Origin: Candidatus Brachybacterium merdavium
GTDB taxonomy: Bacteria; Actinomycetota; Actinomycetes; Actinomycetales; Dermabacteraceae
NCBI GenBank assembly: GCA_019118275.1
Contig: DWZH01000022.1
Location: forward strand, 1-56,775
DNA length: 56,775 bases
Direction: 5' to 3'
Shown: positions 23,887-33,381 of the stretch, in pieces
Position numbering within the stretch: position 1 is the stretch's first letter
Layout of the letters: every line of letters starts with the position of its first letter
The notes under the pieces: model-generated
What the model was told of the DNA's origin: nothing
Database searches by the model: none
What the model saw: only the letters and a program-made list of their open reading frames with translations
Made by a program: the position numbers and the translations under genes

Positions 23887-26550
23887 TCAGTCCCCCGTCC
23901 CCTCCCGCAGCACAGTCTCTGCCTTGTTACCTGCGTAGTCCGCGAGCACGGCGACCACACGGCTGCTGGACGACGACAACGTCTGCTCGAGCGAGCTCCG
24001 CGTCGTCCGGCCGCGGATCCATTGCTCCCGTTCGCCCTGGTCGTAGGTCGTATCGAACAGCAGGGGCTCATCGTCCTCGAGCACAGTGAGCGTGCTCCAG
24101 TCGTCCAGCGCTGGGCGTCGCAGCTGCAGCGAAGTGCCCTGGATCGACGCGAAGTCCTTCGGATACGCGGTCAGCTCGATGTCCGCGAAGGTCGAGATCG
24201 TCGAGACAGGCGTGGAGCGACGATCATCCACGGTCGCCAGGAATCGAGAACCGTTCGTGGGCACGTCATCGATGCTGGCGGACGTGGAACCCTTCCGCAC
24301 ACCGACCTGGGCCCGGAACGGCCGCTCCCCGGAGTCGAGCGATTCGATCCGCACACGCGTGCCCGGTCGGCACGGCGACTCCCAGGAGACCGTGACCGCG
24401 CCGTTCTCCGACGCTTCGGCCTCCACCCGCCCCAAGGAGAGGTCGTAGTCCAGGACGGCCGGCTCGCTGCGCTGCCCGTCGTGCCCGACGGCCACCAGCT
24501 CCAGCCTGCCCTCGATCCCGCCGAACCCCTTCACATACAGAGCGTCTGCGTAGACGGCGCCGAGGAAGGCGTCGTCGGCATAGGCCTCATAGCGGGAGAC
24601 CTCCGCGAACTCGCCCATAGTCCACCTCAGGACCAGCTCCTCCGAGCTGGTCAACGCTCGATCGATCTCGAGGCCGCGAGGTCGTGCCGGCGCCTCCAAA
24701 TCGGTGGGTGCAACGGTGAGGCCACCGAGATTGACCTGCAGCTCCCGTGCCTCATCCGTGTGCAGACCGAGACCGAGGGTCGTGATGGTCCGCCCGGCGT
24801 GCTCGGCAAGATCCACGTGGGCGGTCGCCCACTCACCCCGGCCGGGCTCGTACTCGAGCGGGAGCTCGATCAACGTGCCGGGATCGTCCGCGAGCGCGAA
24901 GGCGGCGGTCAGATCGGCGGTCCCGACCGGCATCTGCACGGTCAGTGACAGCCGAGTGGTCTCGGTGACCTCCAGCGCGGTGAGGAACAGTCGCAGCATC
25001 GCGTCGCCGTCCAGCTCTCCCTCGACGACCAGCGAGCTGCCGCCTTCATACGGGTCCACCGGCGTGTAGGCGAAGCGCTCAGCGGGGACGTGTCCGGGAC
25101 CGTAGTCGTAGTCCGCCTGGAGCTGCCCGTCCCCATCGAACCACCACTGCCAGGTCACCGGGCGGTCCTGCACGCCGATGTTCCCCCACTCGGTCGTGCC
25201 CACCTGCTCGCCCCCTCGCCAATAGCCCAGGCCGTGACCGGTGGAGAAACCGGTGTGGAAGGTGGTCCCGGTGATCGCGGTGCGCTCGCTGATGTAGGCG
25301 GAGATGCCCTGCCAGGCGTCTTCAGCCGGTGAGCCCTCGCCGTCGGGCGTTCCGGTCCACCACCTGCGTGCACGGTCGAACGCCTCGTGCTGACGGGCGT
25401 TGTCCGTCTTGCCCTCGAGGTCGGCGTGGGTGAAATCGGCGCCGAGGGTGGCGATCGCGGTCAGCGGGGCGCCGTCGGCGTCGAGGTTGTCGGCCAGGTC
25501 GTAGGGCTGCTCGAACTGGTACTTGCCAGCCTCGACACCGGTGAAGACGGCAGCGCGCGGATCCAGACCGAGCTCCTGTGCATGCTGCGCGGAGTTCTCC
25601 AGCTTCTGCTGGTCCCACCAGTAGTTCAGGAAGATCGAGTCGGTCACTCTGCCCTGCTCAGGGTTCGTCACCCAGGGGCTGTTCGCCGCATTGAACTCGT
25701 TCTGGTAGGACAGCTCCCCGCTGTCCGTGACCGAGTCGTACCACTGGACGTACAGGCCGCTGGTGCGCAGCTGCTGCAGGAAGTCCCGGTAGTCGGTGCG
25801 CTGTGACGGCGTCATCGTGACGCTTTCCTGCTCCTGATTGACGAAGTAGCCGTCGACACCGAAATAGTCCGCCATCTCCACAAGCTTCGTCACGGCGGGG
25901 AACGTGGCGCTGTCGTCGCGCACCAGCAGCTCCGCGAAGTGCTGGGAGCCGCGGTCGTCATCGGAGAAGAAGATCGTGGCGAGCGAGAGCACGCCGTTGC
26001 GGTGCGCCGCGTCCGTGTAGCCGGGGTTCGGGAGATTGATCGCACCGAACTCGAACCATCGTTGGGTCCACTCCGCGTCCGGGTCGTAGAGCTCGGGTGG
26101 GGTGCCCACGGAGGCCATCCCGTGCCAGGAGGCGTAGACGTCGATGTATTGCCAGTATTCGAACAGATGCTGGGCGAACACGTCGGTGTACGGATGGCTC
26201 TCGAAGAAGGCATTGCCGTAGTCCCCTGACAACATCAGTGACTGGGTGTCATCCGGCAGGGCCGGATCCCGTCGGGCGCCAGAGGCCGGGGTCGCACGCT
26301 CCTGGAGCGGTACCCGGGCACGCAGCAGCTCGGCGTCGGGGTCCGTGGACGGGTCCCAGGCGAGCACCTGGTCCGGGGTGTATCCACGTTGTGAGGGCTG
26401 GTTGGTTCCCGCGGCACGGTCTCCTGGCCACGGGAGCGTATCGCTCGCCTCCGCGGAGGGGGCCGTGATCCCTCCGGTGATGAGGGCTGTGCTCACGGCC
26501 GAGGCACCGACAAGGACGGTGCGGCGCGACGGGCAGACGGAGCGGGCCAT
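23887..26550 (-). CDS. Exported endo-beta-N-acetylglucosaminidase (GH85, ENGase)
   Basis: 887 residues from the ATG at 26550 (AGGAGA about nine bases upstream). The N-terminus SRRTVLVGASAVSTALITGG...SAEA is a twin-arginine-like signal peptide, so the enzyme acts outside the membrane. The TIM barrel (about 100-420) contains WQYIDVYASWHG and FGVDGYFVNQEQES. The N-x-E pair Asn238/Glu240 corresponds to the GH85 substrate-assisted catalytic residues. Beta-sandwich/galactose-binding-like and Fn3-like regions follow. GH85 enzymes cut between the two core GlcNAc residues of N-glycans. It is the last gene of the seven-gene operon, six bases after the GH3 gene. Confidence 0.9.
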   Translation of the reverse strand: MARSVCPSRRTVLVGASAVSTALITGGITAPSAEASDTLPWPGDRAAGTNQPSQRGYTPDQVLAWDPSTDPDAELLRARVPLQERATPASGARRDPALPDDTQSLMLSGDYGNAFFESHPYTDVFAQHLFEYWQYIDVYASWHGMASVGTPPELYDPDAEWTQRWFEFGAINLPNPGYTDAAHRNGVLSLATIFFSDDDRGSQHFAELLVRDDSATFPAVTKLVEMADYFGVDGYFVNQEQESVTMTPSQRTDYRDFLQQLRTSGLYVQWYDSVTDSGELSYQNEFNAANSPWVTNPEQGRVTDSIFLNYWWDQQKLENSAQHAQELGLDPRAAVFTGVEAGKYQFEQPYDLADNLDADGAPLTAIATLGADFTHADLEGKTDNARQHEAFDRARRWWTGTPDGEGSPAEDAWQGISAYISERTAITGTTFHTGFSTGHGLGYWRGGEQVGTTEWGNIGVQDRPVTWQWWFDGDGQLQADYDYGPGHVPAERFAYTPVDPYEGGSSLVVEGELDGDAMLRLFLTALEVTETTRLSLTVQMPVGTADLTAAFALADDPGTLIELPLEYEPGRGEWATAHVDLAEHAGRTITTLGLGLHTDEARELQVNLGGLTVAPTDLEAPARPRGLEIDRALTSSEELVLRWTMGEFAEVSRYEAYADDAFLGAVYADALYVKGFGGIEGRLELVAVGHDGQRSEPAVLDYDLSLGRVEAEASENGAVTVSWESPCRPGTRVRIESLDSGERPFRAQVGVRKGSTSASIDDVPTNGSRFLATVDDRRSTPVSTISTFADIELTAYPKDFASIQGTSLQLRRPALDDWSTLTVLEDDEPLLFDTTYDQGEREQWIRGRTTRSSLEQTLSSSSSRVVAVLADYAGNKAETVLREGTGD

Positions 26551-26555
26551 GCTGA

Positions 26556-28817
26556 TCACTCTCCTGACGAGGTGGGTGACGGTGCGACGACGCACAGGCG
26601 ACCTTCGACGTCGAGGTCGGTGCGGGAGGCGGGATCCGCGGGGTCAGCGAAGAAGCGACCTGCGGGGCACAGCAGCTCCAGCCGCTGCTGCTCTCCGGGC
26701 CGCAGATGAACCCGGGCGAACGCGAGCAGCTCGCGGCTGCGTGGGGCTCGGGTACCGCCTCGGCGGTGACCGAAAGCGGCGACGGTGCCGTGGGTGGGCG
26801 CGTCGCTGTGGCTGACGAGCGTGACGAGGATGCGCACCTGATCGGCGTCGACGACGGTGTCCACTGCGCTCACGTCCCAGTGGCGGTAGCGCAGGCCATG
26901 CCCGAAGGGGAACAGGACCGGCTCCGGGACGTCCTGGTAAACACCCGTGGGGCTCTGGCGATCGTTGTAGCGCAACGGCAGCGCTGCCGGGTGGCTGGGC
27001 AGCGTCATCGGCAGCCGCCCGGTGGGTTCGGCGGCTCCCAGCACCAGCTCCGCGATCGCCTCGCCGCCGAACGGGCCGGGATATCCGGCCCAGATCGTCG
27101 CCTCGCTGTGGGAGACGACGTCAGTGAGCACGTGCGGTCGGCCGGCGACCACGACCGCGATCACCGGCACGGGGCCGGGAGTGGCCTCTCGGACGGCGCG
27201 CACGAGGGCGTCCTGCTCCCCTGGGAGGGAGATGTCCGCGCGGTCCACCCCCTCCCCGCCGGTAGCGCTGCCGGCGCGTCCCGCGATAGCGCCGTTCTCG
27301 GCGAACTCGTCGTCGTAGGAGCGGTGGCTCGTGCCGCCCACCACGACGATGACTGCGTCGCTGTCCGCAAGGGCGGCCTGCCCGCTGCCGGGCTGGCCGG
27401 GGGCATCCTTGGCCAGGAGGTCGTCCGGCCCGGCCCACTCCGCGACCTCGACCGTGGTCTGCGGGAGCGCCGTGCGCAGAGCCTCCGCGATGGACAGCGC
27501 AGACCCTTCGGGCTGGGGAGCCACGTAGTCACCGAGCATGCACGGCACGTCGTTGGCGTAGGGACCGACCACGGCGATGCGGCGGAGCGTCTGAGGGTCG
27601 AGGGGTAACGTCAGGTCGTCATCTGCGAGCAGCACGAGCGACTTGGCCGCCAGGTCGCGCGAGGCGATCCGGGCATTCTCCCGTGCCGCCTCGAGACGGA
27701 TGCCCTCGGCATGCCGGTCCGTCTCCTGGGGCGGGTCCAGCAGGCCGAACCGAGCCTTCAGGGCGAGGACACGACGGGTCGCCACATCGATCTGCGCAGC
27801 GACCTGAGCGTCGCTCTCGGCGAGAGCATCGAGAGTGGTGAAGGCCTCGTCGCACAGCGAGATGTCGAGGCCGGCCAGCAGGGCGGCACGGCCGGCGGAG
27901 GGCAGGTCGCCGGTCATGTCGGCAAGCCGGTCCACGGCGAACATGTCGGCCATGACGACGCCCTCGAAGCCATGCTGGTCACGCAGGAGACGCGTCAAGA
28001 GGTCCGGGTTGGCGCAGCACGGCACCCCGTCGATGTCGTTGTAGGCGGCCATGAAGGCGACCGCGCCCGCGCCGATGCCGGTGAGCACCGGCGGCAGATG
28101 GATCTCGGCGAGGTCGTGGGGGCCCAGATGCGCGGACTGGCCGTTACGACCACCGATCGCCTCACCCTGGGCCGCGAGGTGCTTGAGGACGACGCCGACG
28201 CCCTCGCCACCGAGCGCCGCGCCGCCGGCACCCTGCATCCCGACGACGATCGCCCGGGTGAGCTCGGACGCCAGCATCGGGTCCTCCCCGAAGGTCTCCT
28301 CGGAGCGGCCCCAACGGCCGTCGCGCAGCACGTCCAGGGCCGAGACCAGCGCGAGATGGACCCCGCTGGCGGCGAGCTCGGCGGCCACCGTGCGCGAGGC
28401 CTCCTCGAACGCCGCGGGATCCCAGGCGGCGCCGGCGGCGAGGTTCACGGGCATGGTCGTGCCGCCCAGAGCCTGATGGCCGTGGGGGGCTTCTTCACAG
28501 ATCAGCACCCCGATCCCGTGGGGATTCGCACCGGTGACGGCTGCCTGGAGGGTGGCCATGGCCTCGGCCCTCTCCTCGGGGCGGATCCCTCCGTTGGTCC
28601 AGGAGCGGCCGGACCAGGCGTCGGCCCGCATCGGCGCGTACAGGCCTCCCATCCCCTGCCAGTGCTCGATCTCGGCGAGCGCTTCGTCGGTGACGGCGAA
28701 GCCTCCCGGGGTGCGGCGCAGCGCATCCCATCCCAGCAGCCTCTGGTTCAGCTGCCCCACCTTCTGCCTCATGGTCATCGAGCTCAGCAGGGCATCGACG
28801 GTTTCGTGGCTGGTCAC
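26556..28817 (-). CDS. Glycoside hydrolase family 3 (beta-glycosidase)
   Basis: 753 residues from the GTG at 28817, which overlaps the GH5 stop by GTGA. No signal peptide, so cytoplasmic. The N-terminal barrel has GRWGRSEETFGEDP, KHLAAQGEA and the nucleophile Asp291 in GFEGVVMADM; the usual motif is SD, here AD. The second domain has GGEGVDRADISLPGEQ, whose Glu matches the acid/base region of beta-glucosidase-like GH3 enzymes. A C-terminal Fn3 domain follows. Its context predicts an inner-sugar role in N-glycan breakdown (removal of beta-linked GlcNAc, glucose or xylose), but the architecture is that of beta-glucosidase/xylosidase rather than NagZ. Specificity is uncertain. Confidence 0.9.
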   Translation of the reverse strand: MTSHETVDALLSSMTMRQKVGQLNQRLLGWDALRRTPGGFAVTDEALAEIEHWQGMGGLYAPMRADAWSGRSWTNGGIRPEERAEAMATLQAAVTGANPHGIGVLICEEAPHGHQALGGTTMPVNLAAGAAWDPAAFEEASRTVAAELAASGVHLALVSALDVLRDGRWGRSEETFGEDPMLASELTRAIVVGMQGAGGAALGGEGVGVVLKHLAAQGEAIGGRNGQSAHLGPHDLAEIHLPPVLTGIGAGAVAFMAAYNDIDGVPCCANPDLLTRLLRDQHGFEGVVMADMFAVDRLADMTGDLPSAGRAALLAGLDISLCDEAFTTLDALAESDAQVAAQIDVATRRVLALKARFGLLDPPQETDRHAEGIRLEAARENARIASRDLAAKSLVLLADDDLTLPLDPQTLRRIAVVGPYANDVPCMLGDYVAPQPEGSALSIAEALRTALPQTTVEVAEWAGPDDLLAKDAPGQPGSGQAALADSDAVIVVVGGTSHRSYDDEFAENGAIAGRAGSATGGEGVDRADISLPGEQDALVRAVREATPGPVPVIAVVVAGRPHVLTDVVSHSEATIWAGYPGPFGGEAIAELVLGAAEPTGRLPMTLPSHPAALPLRYNDRQSPTGVYQDVPEPVLFPFGHGLRYRHWDVSAVDTVVDADQVRILVTLVSHSDAPTHGTVAAFGHRRGGTRAPRSRELLAFARVHLRPGEQQRLELLCPAGRFFADPADPASRTDLDVEGRLCVVAPSPTSSGE

Positions 28818-30121
28818 GCATTCACTCCCAGGGAGTCGGGATCGGAGACGGCGGAGTATCCTCCGGGCTGGCCGGGCTCGACACGGTGCAGGCGCTCGAT
28901 ACCGCGGGCGGCCAGCGCGGCCGGGTCCTCGGCGAGGCGAGAGGTGACCACGGTGGGTCGCCGGTCCTGCTGCGCCAGGTCGTTCCACGCCGTGAACACG
29001 GCTCCTCCCGGGGCGCAGTCGGCCCGGCTGAGGGGGACGTCGCGTTCGTCGACGTCGACCACGACGGCCTCCTGGCGGACGGAGGGCGGGACGGGGCGGG
29101 CCCGCAGCTCGGCGGCGACCTCGGCGAAGGCACGGCCGATCGGCTTGACCCGGCCTTCGGCGTCGATCAGGCCGAGCGAGTACTCCAGCGGGGGGAAGTC
29201 CGCGAGGGAGCGGTCGACATCGTGGGAGCACCACCAGGTCACTCCCCACAGATTCGTGCAGTCGGCGGCATGTCGCACGGCGCGGGTGCAGAAGTCGGGC
29301 GCCTCGGCCGCCTCCAGCACGTTGAGCGGGGCCCCGATCTCCTGCAGCCACACGCTGCGGTCCGGCTCCGTCGCGAATGCTCCGGACAGCTCGGTGAGGT
29401 ATTCGGCGTGCCGCAGGCTCTGCGGGGACATGGCTCCGTACTTCTGGGCGGTGCCGTTGAAGATCCAGGAGTGGATCGCGGTGACATCGCCCAGACGGGA
29501 GGCGTGGGCGGGCTCGAAGGGATGCTCGTCGAGGTACCAGATGGCGTCGTATTCCGCGTGCAGGGCCAGCCGCTGGTCGTGTTCGGGGATCGCGCCGAGC
29601 AGAGAGTCGAGCCAGTCCCCGGCCTGCTGGGGGGTGGCGCGCATGGGGGCCGGGTGGGGGTCGCCGGAGAACTGGTTGACCTCGTTGCCGAGCGTGAGCG
29701 CGATGTAGGAGGGCAGATCCGCGAGGGATTCGTGCAGACGCCGGGTCAGCTCGACCTGCGCCTGGACCACCTCGGGATCGGTGAACATGTTGCGTCGGTG
29801 CCATGAGGTCAGCCAGGCGGGCAGGAAGTCGTAGCTGGACATGTGCCCCTGGATGACGTCCACAGCGACATCCAGGCCTGACTGGGCGGCGATCTCGGCC
29901 ATGCGCCGCACATCGGCCAGGGCCTGCTCGCGCACCAGGGTGCGGTTGGGCTGGAGGACCGGCCAGAACGGGAAGATGCGCACGTGGTCCAGGCCCAGAC
30001 CGGCGAGGGCCTCGAGGTCGCGGCGCACCTCGTCCCAGTCCGGGCTGAGCCAGGAGTGGAACCAGCCGTCCCGGGGCACGTAGTTCACGCCGAAGCGCAG
30101 GGGCGAGGAAGGGTTGTTCAT
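28814..30121 (-). CDS. GH5-type beta-mannosidase (subfamily-18-like)
   Basis: 435 residues, no signal peptide. FGVNYVPRDGWFHSWL, DHVRIFPFWPVLQPNRTLV and DVIQGHMSSYDFLPAWLTSWHRRNMFTDP fit the actinobacterial GH5_18 group. The acid/base is Glu147 in LTLGNEVNQ and the nucleophile is probably Glu261 in VWLQEIGAP. In Bifidobacterium longum a GH5_18 enzyme cleaves the Man-beta-1,4-GlcNAc left after alpha-mannosidase trimming, exactly the step expected here. Start and stop overlap the neighbouring permease and GH3 genes (ATGA, GTGA). The subfamily call is from memory of sequence blocks. Confidence 0.82.
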   Translation of the reverse strand: MNNPSSPLRFGVNYVPRDGWFHSWLSPDWDEVRRDLEALAGLGLDHVRIFPFWPVLQPNRTLVREQALADVRRMAEIAAQSGLDVAVDVIQGHMSSYDFLPAWLTSWHRRNMFTDPEVVQAQVELTRRLHESLADLPSYIALTLGNEVNQFSGDPHPAPMRATPQQAGDWLDSLLGAIPEHDQRLALHAEYDAIWYLDEHPFEPAHASRLGDVTAIHSWIFNGTAQKYGAMSPQSLRHAEYLTELSGAFATEPDRSVWLQEIGAPLNVLEAAEAPDFCTRAVRHAADCTNLWGVTWWCSHDVDRSLADFPPLEYSLGLIDAEGRVKPIGRAFAEVAAELRARPVPPSVRQEAVVVDVDERDVPLSRADCAPGGAVFTAWNDLAQQDRRPTVVTSRLAEDPAALAARGIERLHRVEPGQPGGYSAVSDPDSLGVNA

Positions 30122-31053
30122 CCCTTGATCCCTCCTTGTTCGAGTCCGCGCATGAAGTACCGCTGCATCGCCACGAACAGGGCGAGGATCGGGATCAGCG
30201 CGATGATGGTTCCGGCGGCGATCAGACGGGGGTCGTCGTAGAACGTGCCGCGCAGATAGTTCAGGCCCACCGTCAGGGTGTAGTTCTGTTCGCTGGTGAG
30301 GATGATCAGCGGCCACAGGAAGTCGTTCCAGGAACCGACGAAGGCGAAGATCGCCACCACCGAGATGACCCCCTTGACCTGAGGCACGCAGATCCGCCAG
30401 AAGCGCTGCCAGGCGTTCGCGCCGTCGACCACCGCCGCCTCCTCCATCTCGTCGGGGATCCCGAGGAAGGCGTTGCGCATCAGCAGCACGTTCAACGGCG
30501 TGACCAGCATCGGTAGGGCCACCCCCAGCAGAGTGTCCGTCAGCCCCATCGAGCGCACCAACAGGAACTGGGCGATGATGATCGCCTCCAGCGGCACCAG
30601 CATCGCCGCGACGAACACGGCGGTGGCCACCGGGCGCAGCTTCCAGCGCAGGCGTGCCAGGGCGAAGCCCGCGGCTGTCGCCAGCACGATATTGCCGCCG
30701 ATCACGATGGCCGCGACGATGAAGGAGTTGGCCACGAAGGCGAGCACCGGGATCCGGTCGATCACGTCGGCGAAGTTGCCCAGGGTCGGATCGCTGGGGA
30801 TCAGCTGGGGCGGGCGCCGGTAGAGATCGTCATCGGGTCCCTTGAGGGACAGCGACAGCTGCCACAGCAGCGGGCCCGCGAGCACGATCAGCATCACCAC
30901 GAGCGCGATGTAGCGGGCTATGGTGCCCGGTCGCGGGCGCCGGGGGTGGGACGACGGACGCACCTGGGGGGCGCCGCCCGGAGTGCGGGTGCTGTCGGTG
31001 GTGGCGGTCGCGCGCGGATCCGTCCCGGCGTCGGGGTGGTGCGTGGTCGTCAT
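30118..31053 (-). CDS. Carbohydrate ABC transporter permease (MalG type)
   Basis: 311 residues from the ATG at 31053 (ATGA overlap with the preceding permease). A disordered polar N-terminus of about 45 residues is followed by six helices. The EAA loop, EEAAVVDGANAWQRFWRICVPQVK, is the site where the ATPase docks. It is the second membrane subunit of a CUT1-type importer. No ATPase gene is in this operon, so a shared MsiK-like ATPase elsewhere would energise it, as is common in actinobacteria. The expected cargo is the glycan released by the ENGase. Confidence 0.93.
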   Translation of the reverse strand: MTTTHHPDAGTDPRATATTDSTRTPGGAPQVRPSSHPRRPRPGTIARYIALVVMLIVLAGPLLWQLSLSLKGPDDDLYRRPPQLIPSDPTLGNFADVIDRIPVLAFVANSFIVAAIVIGGNIVLATAAGFALARLRWKLRPVATAVFVAAMLVPLEAIIIAQFLLVRSMGLTDTLLGVALPMLVTPLNVLLMRNAFLGIPDEMEEAAVVDGANAWQRFWRICVPQVKGVISVVAIFAFVGSWNDFLWPLIILTSEQNYTLTVGLNYLRGTFYDDPRLIAAGTIIALIPILALFVAMQRYFMRGLEQGGIKG

Positions 31054-32027
31054 GCCTTCCTCCCCTCTCGGTTCTGCACGATGATCTGGAGCATGAGCAG
31101 CACCGCGAGGACCACGAACATCACCAGGCTGATCGCCCCGGCGTAGCCGGTACGGGCCTGCAGGCCAGTGCCTTCGCGCTGGATCAGCATCGTCATCGTG
31201 ACGACTCCGCCGCCGGGGCCTCCCGTGCCGTCGGTCAGGACGTAGACCTCGCCGAAGACCCGGAAGGCGGCCACGGAGGAGAACATCGCCACCAGCATCA
31301 TGGTGTTGCGGACACCGGGCATGGTCACCGCCATGAAGGTGCGCACCACCCCGGCGCCGTCCATGGCGGCCGCGTCGTACAGCGAAGGGTCGATGCTCGC
31401 GAGCGCCGCCAAGTAGATGACCATGTAGTAGCCCAGGCCCATCCACACCGTCACGAACATCGCTGCGAACAGCAGCAACCACCGGTCGGTGAGGAAGGGG
31501 ATCGGCTCGGTGAGCACCTGAAGCCACTGCAGGGTCTCGTTGATCAGACCACGGCGCTCCAGCAGGTTCGTCCAGATCAGCCCCACCACCACGGCCGACA
31601 TCACCACCGGCACGTAGTAGGCCGTGCGGAAGAAGCCCAGCAGCTTCCCGTCACCGGCGACCAGGGTGGCCAGGATCAGCGGCAGCAGGACGATCAGCGG
31701 CACCACGACCACCACGTAGAGCGTGGAGTTCAGCAGAGCGGTGCCGAATCGTGCGTCGGACAGCAGCTCGCGGAAGTTGTCCAGGCCGATGAAGCGGCCG
31801 TCGCGCAGCATGGTCGCGTCCGTGAAGGACAGCGCCAGGGTGTTGAAGAAGGGGAAGATCGTCATCACCAGCACGACCGCCAGTGCTCCGCCGCTGAACA
31901 GCAGCGGCACGAACCAGGGCGAGCGTGCCCAGTGACGTGATCTCCGGCGCCGGTCGGCGGCGCGCCGGGGCATGCCTGGGGCGGTGGTCGTCCCGGACTG
32001 CCCGGCTGTCGAGGGTGCGTGAGTCAC
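31050..32027 (-). CDS. Carbohydrate ABC transporter permease (MalF type)
   Basis: 325 residues with a basic N-terminal region (RRAADRRRRSRHW) and about six helices beginning WFVPLLFSGGALAVVLVMTIFPF. The EAA-like loop is DAAAMDGAGVVRTFMAVTMPGVRNT. It is the first membrane subunit of the CUT1 importer, coupled to the second by ATGA and lying 30 bases after the binding-protein gene. The cargo is inferred from the surrounding glycosidases to be a mannose-rich oligosaccharide. Confidence 0.93.
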   Translation of the reverse strand: MTHAPSTAGQSGTTTAPGMPRRAADRRRRSRHWARSPWFVPLLFSGGALAVVLVMTIFPFFNTLALSFTDATMLRDGRFIGLDNFRELLSDARFGTALLNSTLYVVVVVPLIVLLPLILATLVAGDGKLLGFFRTAYYVPVVMSAVVVGLIWTNLLERRGLINETLQWLQVLTEPIPFLTDRWLLLFAAMFVTVWMGLGYYMVIYLAALASIDPSLYDAAAMDGAGVVRTFMAVTMPGVRNTMMLVAMFSSVAAFRVFGEVYVLTDGTGGPGGGVVTMTMLIQREGTGLQARTGYAGAISLVMFVVLAVLLMLQIIVQNREGRKA

Positions 32028-32057
32028 TATGACCTCTCTCGATGATGCAGGGCTGGA

Positions 32058-33356
32058 TCAGCTGCGGGTCTCGATCCTCTGATCCGCGTAGTCGACCGCG
32101 GCGTCGAGCGCCTCCTGGGGCGTGGTCTGACCCAGGACGGCCTGGGCGATCTGCTCGCGCAGGAACTCTGCCGAGCTCTCCCCGGAGAACGCCGGCGGCC
32201 ACCAGGCCACGGCTTCCTTGACCTGGGCGGCGGACTGCACGCGGATGGCGCCGTCGTCGGTGCCGTCGTCCTCGGTGAAGTATTCGTCCTCGAGGGCGCC
32301 GGCGGTGGAGGGGAACACCGCGGCCTGCTTGGCGAACTCCATCTGGTTCTCGGGGTTGCTCACGAAGGCGGCGAAGGCGAGCGCGGTGGACTGGTTCTCC
32401 GACTGGGCGCTGACGGTGAGCGACTCGATGTACATGTTCGGGGCGACATCGGTGATGGCGGGGGCGACGGCCACCGACTCGTAGACGTCCGGGGCAGTAT
32501 CGCGCAGCTCCTGCATGGTGTAGGAGCTGCCCGGCAGCCAACCGAGCTCCCCTGCCTTGAAGGAGTCCAGCTCTCCGGTCTGCAGGGCGTTCAGGGACTC
32601 CTCGGTGAAGCCCTGTCCCTGGTAGAGATCCACGTAGTGCTCCAGCAGCTCCACACCGCGGGGCTCGTTGAAGGTGAAGGCGGTCTCGTCCTCGTTCATG
32701 AGCTGGACGCCGTAGGTGCCGAAGGTCTCGATCGCGGGCAGGCGCCCGATCATCGAGGCATCGGAGATCTCGGCCATGGCCGCTGCCTGCTCGAACAGCT
32801 CCTCGTAGGTCTCGGGCAGCGCCTGCGGGTCCAGCCCCGCCTCCTCGAAAAGCGCGGTGTTGAAGAAGGAGGGACCGGTGTTCAGGTACCAGGGGAAGCC
32901 ATAGGTGCCCCCACCCAGGCCGCTGAACGTCATGGCGTCCCAGGCGGAGGGCATGAACTGGTCCGCCAGAGCGGGATCGGCCTCGGCGAGGTCCAGCAGC
33001 ATCCCGGCGGAGGCGAGGCTGTAGGCGGCTTCGGGCCCCATGTCGACGACATCGGGGAGGTTCCCGGCAGCGGCGTCGGCGGACAGGCTGTCCTGGTAGC
33101 CCTCGGCCGGCTGGTCGATCCATTCGACCTCGGTGCCCGGGTTCTCCTCGGTGAAGGCGTCGATGAGCGCGGTGAAGTACTCCTCGTACTCACCCTTGAG
33201 GTTCCAGGTCTGGAACCTGATCGAGCCGGTGATCTCGCCGGAGCCGGGATCGGACTCGGAGGAGCCCCCGCCGATCCCGCAGGAGGAGACGCCGAGGGCG
33301 GTGACAGTCGCAGCGGTTCCGGTGAGCGCCGTGCGGCGAGTGATCTTCTGGGTCAA
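32058..33356 (-). CDS. Sugar-binding lipoprotein of ABC importer (SBP family 1)
   Basis: 432 residues. It starts at a TTG (33356) with AAGGAG seven bases upstream. The signal ITRRTALTGTAATVTALGVSSC combines a twin-arginine-like motif with a lipobox ending at Cys, so the mature protein is membrane-anchored. The body is an MalE-like solute-binding fold (TEENPGTEVEWIDQPAEGYQDSL, YGFPWYLNTGPSFFNTALF). It lies between the GH38 and permease genes in the operon. Aromatic residues in the binding-site region fit oligosaccharide binding. The ligand is inferred. Confidence 0.92.
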   Translation of the reverse strand: MTQKITRRTALTGTAATVTALGVSSCGIGGGSSESDPGSGEITGSIRFQTWNLKGEYEEYFTALIDAFTEENPGTEVEWIDQPAEGYQDSLSADAAAGNLPDVVDMGPEAAYSLASAGMLLDLAEADPALADQFMPSAWDAMTFSGLGGGTYGFPWYLNTGPSFFNTALFEEAGLDPQALPETYEELFEQAAAMAEISDASMIGRLPAIETFGTYGVQLMNEDETAFTFNEPRGVELLEHYVDLYQGQGFTEESLNALQTGELDSFKAGELGWLPGSSYTMQELRDTAPDVYESVAVAPAITDVAPNMYIESLTVSAQSENQSTALAFAAFVSNPENQMEFAKQAAVFPSTAGALEDEYFTEDDGTDDGAIRVQSAAQVKEAVAWWPPAFSGESSAEFLREQIAQAVLGQTTPQEALDAAVDYADQRIETRS

Positions 33357-33381
33357 GGTCGAACTCCTTGTTCGGTGGTGG

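Noticed and set aside
31651..33123. 490-codon minus-strand frame between permease and binding protein
   Set aside because: It overlaps the binding protein out of phase and is Arg/Gly-rich; the true genes are complete without it.
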